From positions 1 through 6,007 of the forward strand of contig JALTPW010000059.1 in the NCBI GenBank assembly GCA_026999335.1: DNA of 6,007 nucleotides, given 5' to 3'. Source of the DNA: Chromatiales bacterium (GTDB taxonomy: Bacteria; Pseudomonadota; Gammaproteobacteria; SZUA-152). Under the pieces are notes generated by a model. The model was not told the origin of the DNA and did no database searches. It saw only the letters and a list, made by a program, of their open reading frames with translations. Below, piece by piece: positions 5,704 through 6,007 of the stretch. The position numbers and the translations under genes were made by a program. Each line of letters opens with the position of its first letter. The first letter of the stretch is position 1.

Positions 5704-6007
5704 ATGATTGACGCCGATGGATACAGGCCAAATGTGGGCATCATCCTGAGTAACGCGGATGGCCATGTGCTGTGGGCGCGCCGTATTGGTCAACAGGGGT
5801 GGCAGTTTCCGCAGGGCGGCATCAAGGCCGACGAAGATCCGTTGCAGGCACTTTACCGCGAATTGCACGAGGAGATCGGTCTGCAGGCGGATCAGGTGGA
5901 AGTGGTCGGCAGCACCCGCGGCTGGCTTCGCTACCGGTTGCCGAAACGCTTTTTGCGCCATGACTGCACGCCCATGTGTATCGGTCAAAAGCAGATATGG
6001 TATCTGT
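5704..6007 (+). CDS. rppH: RNA pyrophosphohydrolase RppH, 5' part (runs off the window)
   Basis: RppH is a Nudix hydrolase that removes pyrophosphate from the 5' end of triphosphorylated mRNA, creating the monophosphate end that favours RNase E decay. The first 101 residues are visible. The N-terminus MIDADGYRPNVGIIL, the WQFPQGG block (33-39) and the Nudix box are diagnostic: G38-x5-E44-x7-RELHEEIGL (52-60), with metal-binding Glu53, Glu56 and Glu57. WLRYRLPKR and CIGQKQIWYL follow, as in E. coli RppH. The family is about 160 aa, so roughly 60 residues are missing past the edge, not lost by mutation. The start at ATG 5704 fits the family exactly. No good Shine-Dalgarno precedes it; AGGAA at 5680-5684 is 19 nt away. 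It is transcribed divergently from the HAD gene. Confidence 0.97.
   Translation, partial: MIDADGYRPNVGIILSNADGHVLWARRIGQQGWQFPQGGIKADEDPLQALYRELHEEIGLQADQVEVVGSTRGWLRYRLPKRFLRHDCTPMCIGQKQIWYL

Noticed and set aside
5590..5988. Minus-strand ORF of 132 codons opposite rppH
   Set aside because: It is antisense to the well-supported rppH coding sequence, and its composition looks like a shadow frame.
1..6007. CRISPR array, tRNA or rRNA genes, phage or defence system
   Set aside because: No regularly spaced direct repeats, no tRNA-like cloverleaf with a CCA-proximal T-loop, no rRNA-like stretches and no defence or phage protein motifs were seen on either strand.

Overview
The window looks like a piece of a gammaproteobacterial chromosome of moderately high GC content. 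The best evidence is the start of rppH at the right edge, whose N-terminus (MIDADGYRPNVG, WQFPQGG, WLRYRLPKR, CIGQKQ) is the gammaproteobacterial form of the RNA pyrophosphohydrolase. A type Vd patatin with a signal peptide and an outer-membrane barrel, and a GTAGGAGCGGGC-type REP palindrome, fit the same assignment. The genus cannot be fixed from the sequence.

From right to left: a truncated rppH (5704 to the edge, + strand) is divergent from a four-gene minus-strand cluster. The order of transcription is a HAD-IB phosphatase-like protein (5394-4729), a patatin-like phospholipase with POTRA and beta-barrel domains (4729-2507), a FecCD/BtuC-type ABC permease (2494-1529) and its ATPase (1386-613). 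The first two genes share one base (TGATG), and the permease follows the patatin by 12 nt with its Shine-Dalgarno next to the patatin stop. The cluster is therefore very probably one transcript. Only the permease-ATPase junction is wide, and it carries a perfect 25-bp inverted repeat, a REP doublet.

The leftmost 612 bases hold no intact gene. They contain the N-terminal stub of an IS701/IS4-like transposase (minus strand, about 465-245), which keeps a strong Shine-Dalgarno and ATG but is frameshifted near its start and cut off after about 70 residues. Beyond it is unassigned DNA with small palindromes.

The 309-bp divergent spacer (5395-5703) contains a long inverted repeat followed by a T run on the + strand. 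It could be a small RNA, a leader or a terminator upstream of rppH.

Functionally, the permease and ATPase would form the inner-membrane half of a cobalamin, heme or Fe-siderophore importer. No periplasmic binding protein or TonB receptor is in the window. The patatin would be exported by the Sec system, inserted in the outer membrane through its own barrel, and act on lipids. The HAD protein is a cytoplasmic phosphatase candidate. No wholly new system is evident. The most interesting points are the patatin/ABC operon arrangement and the structured spacer before rppH.
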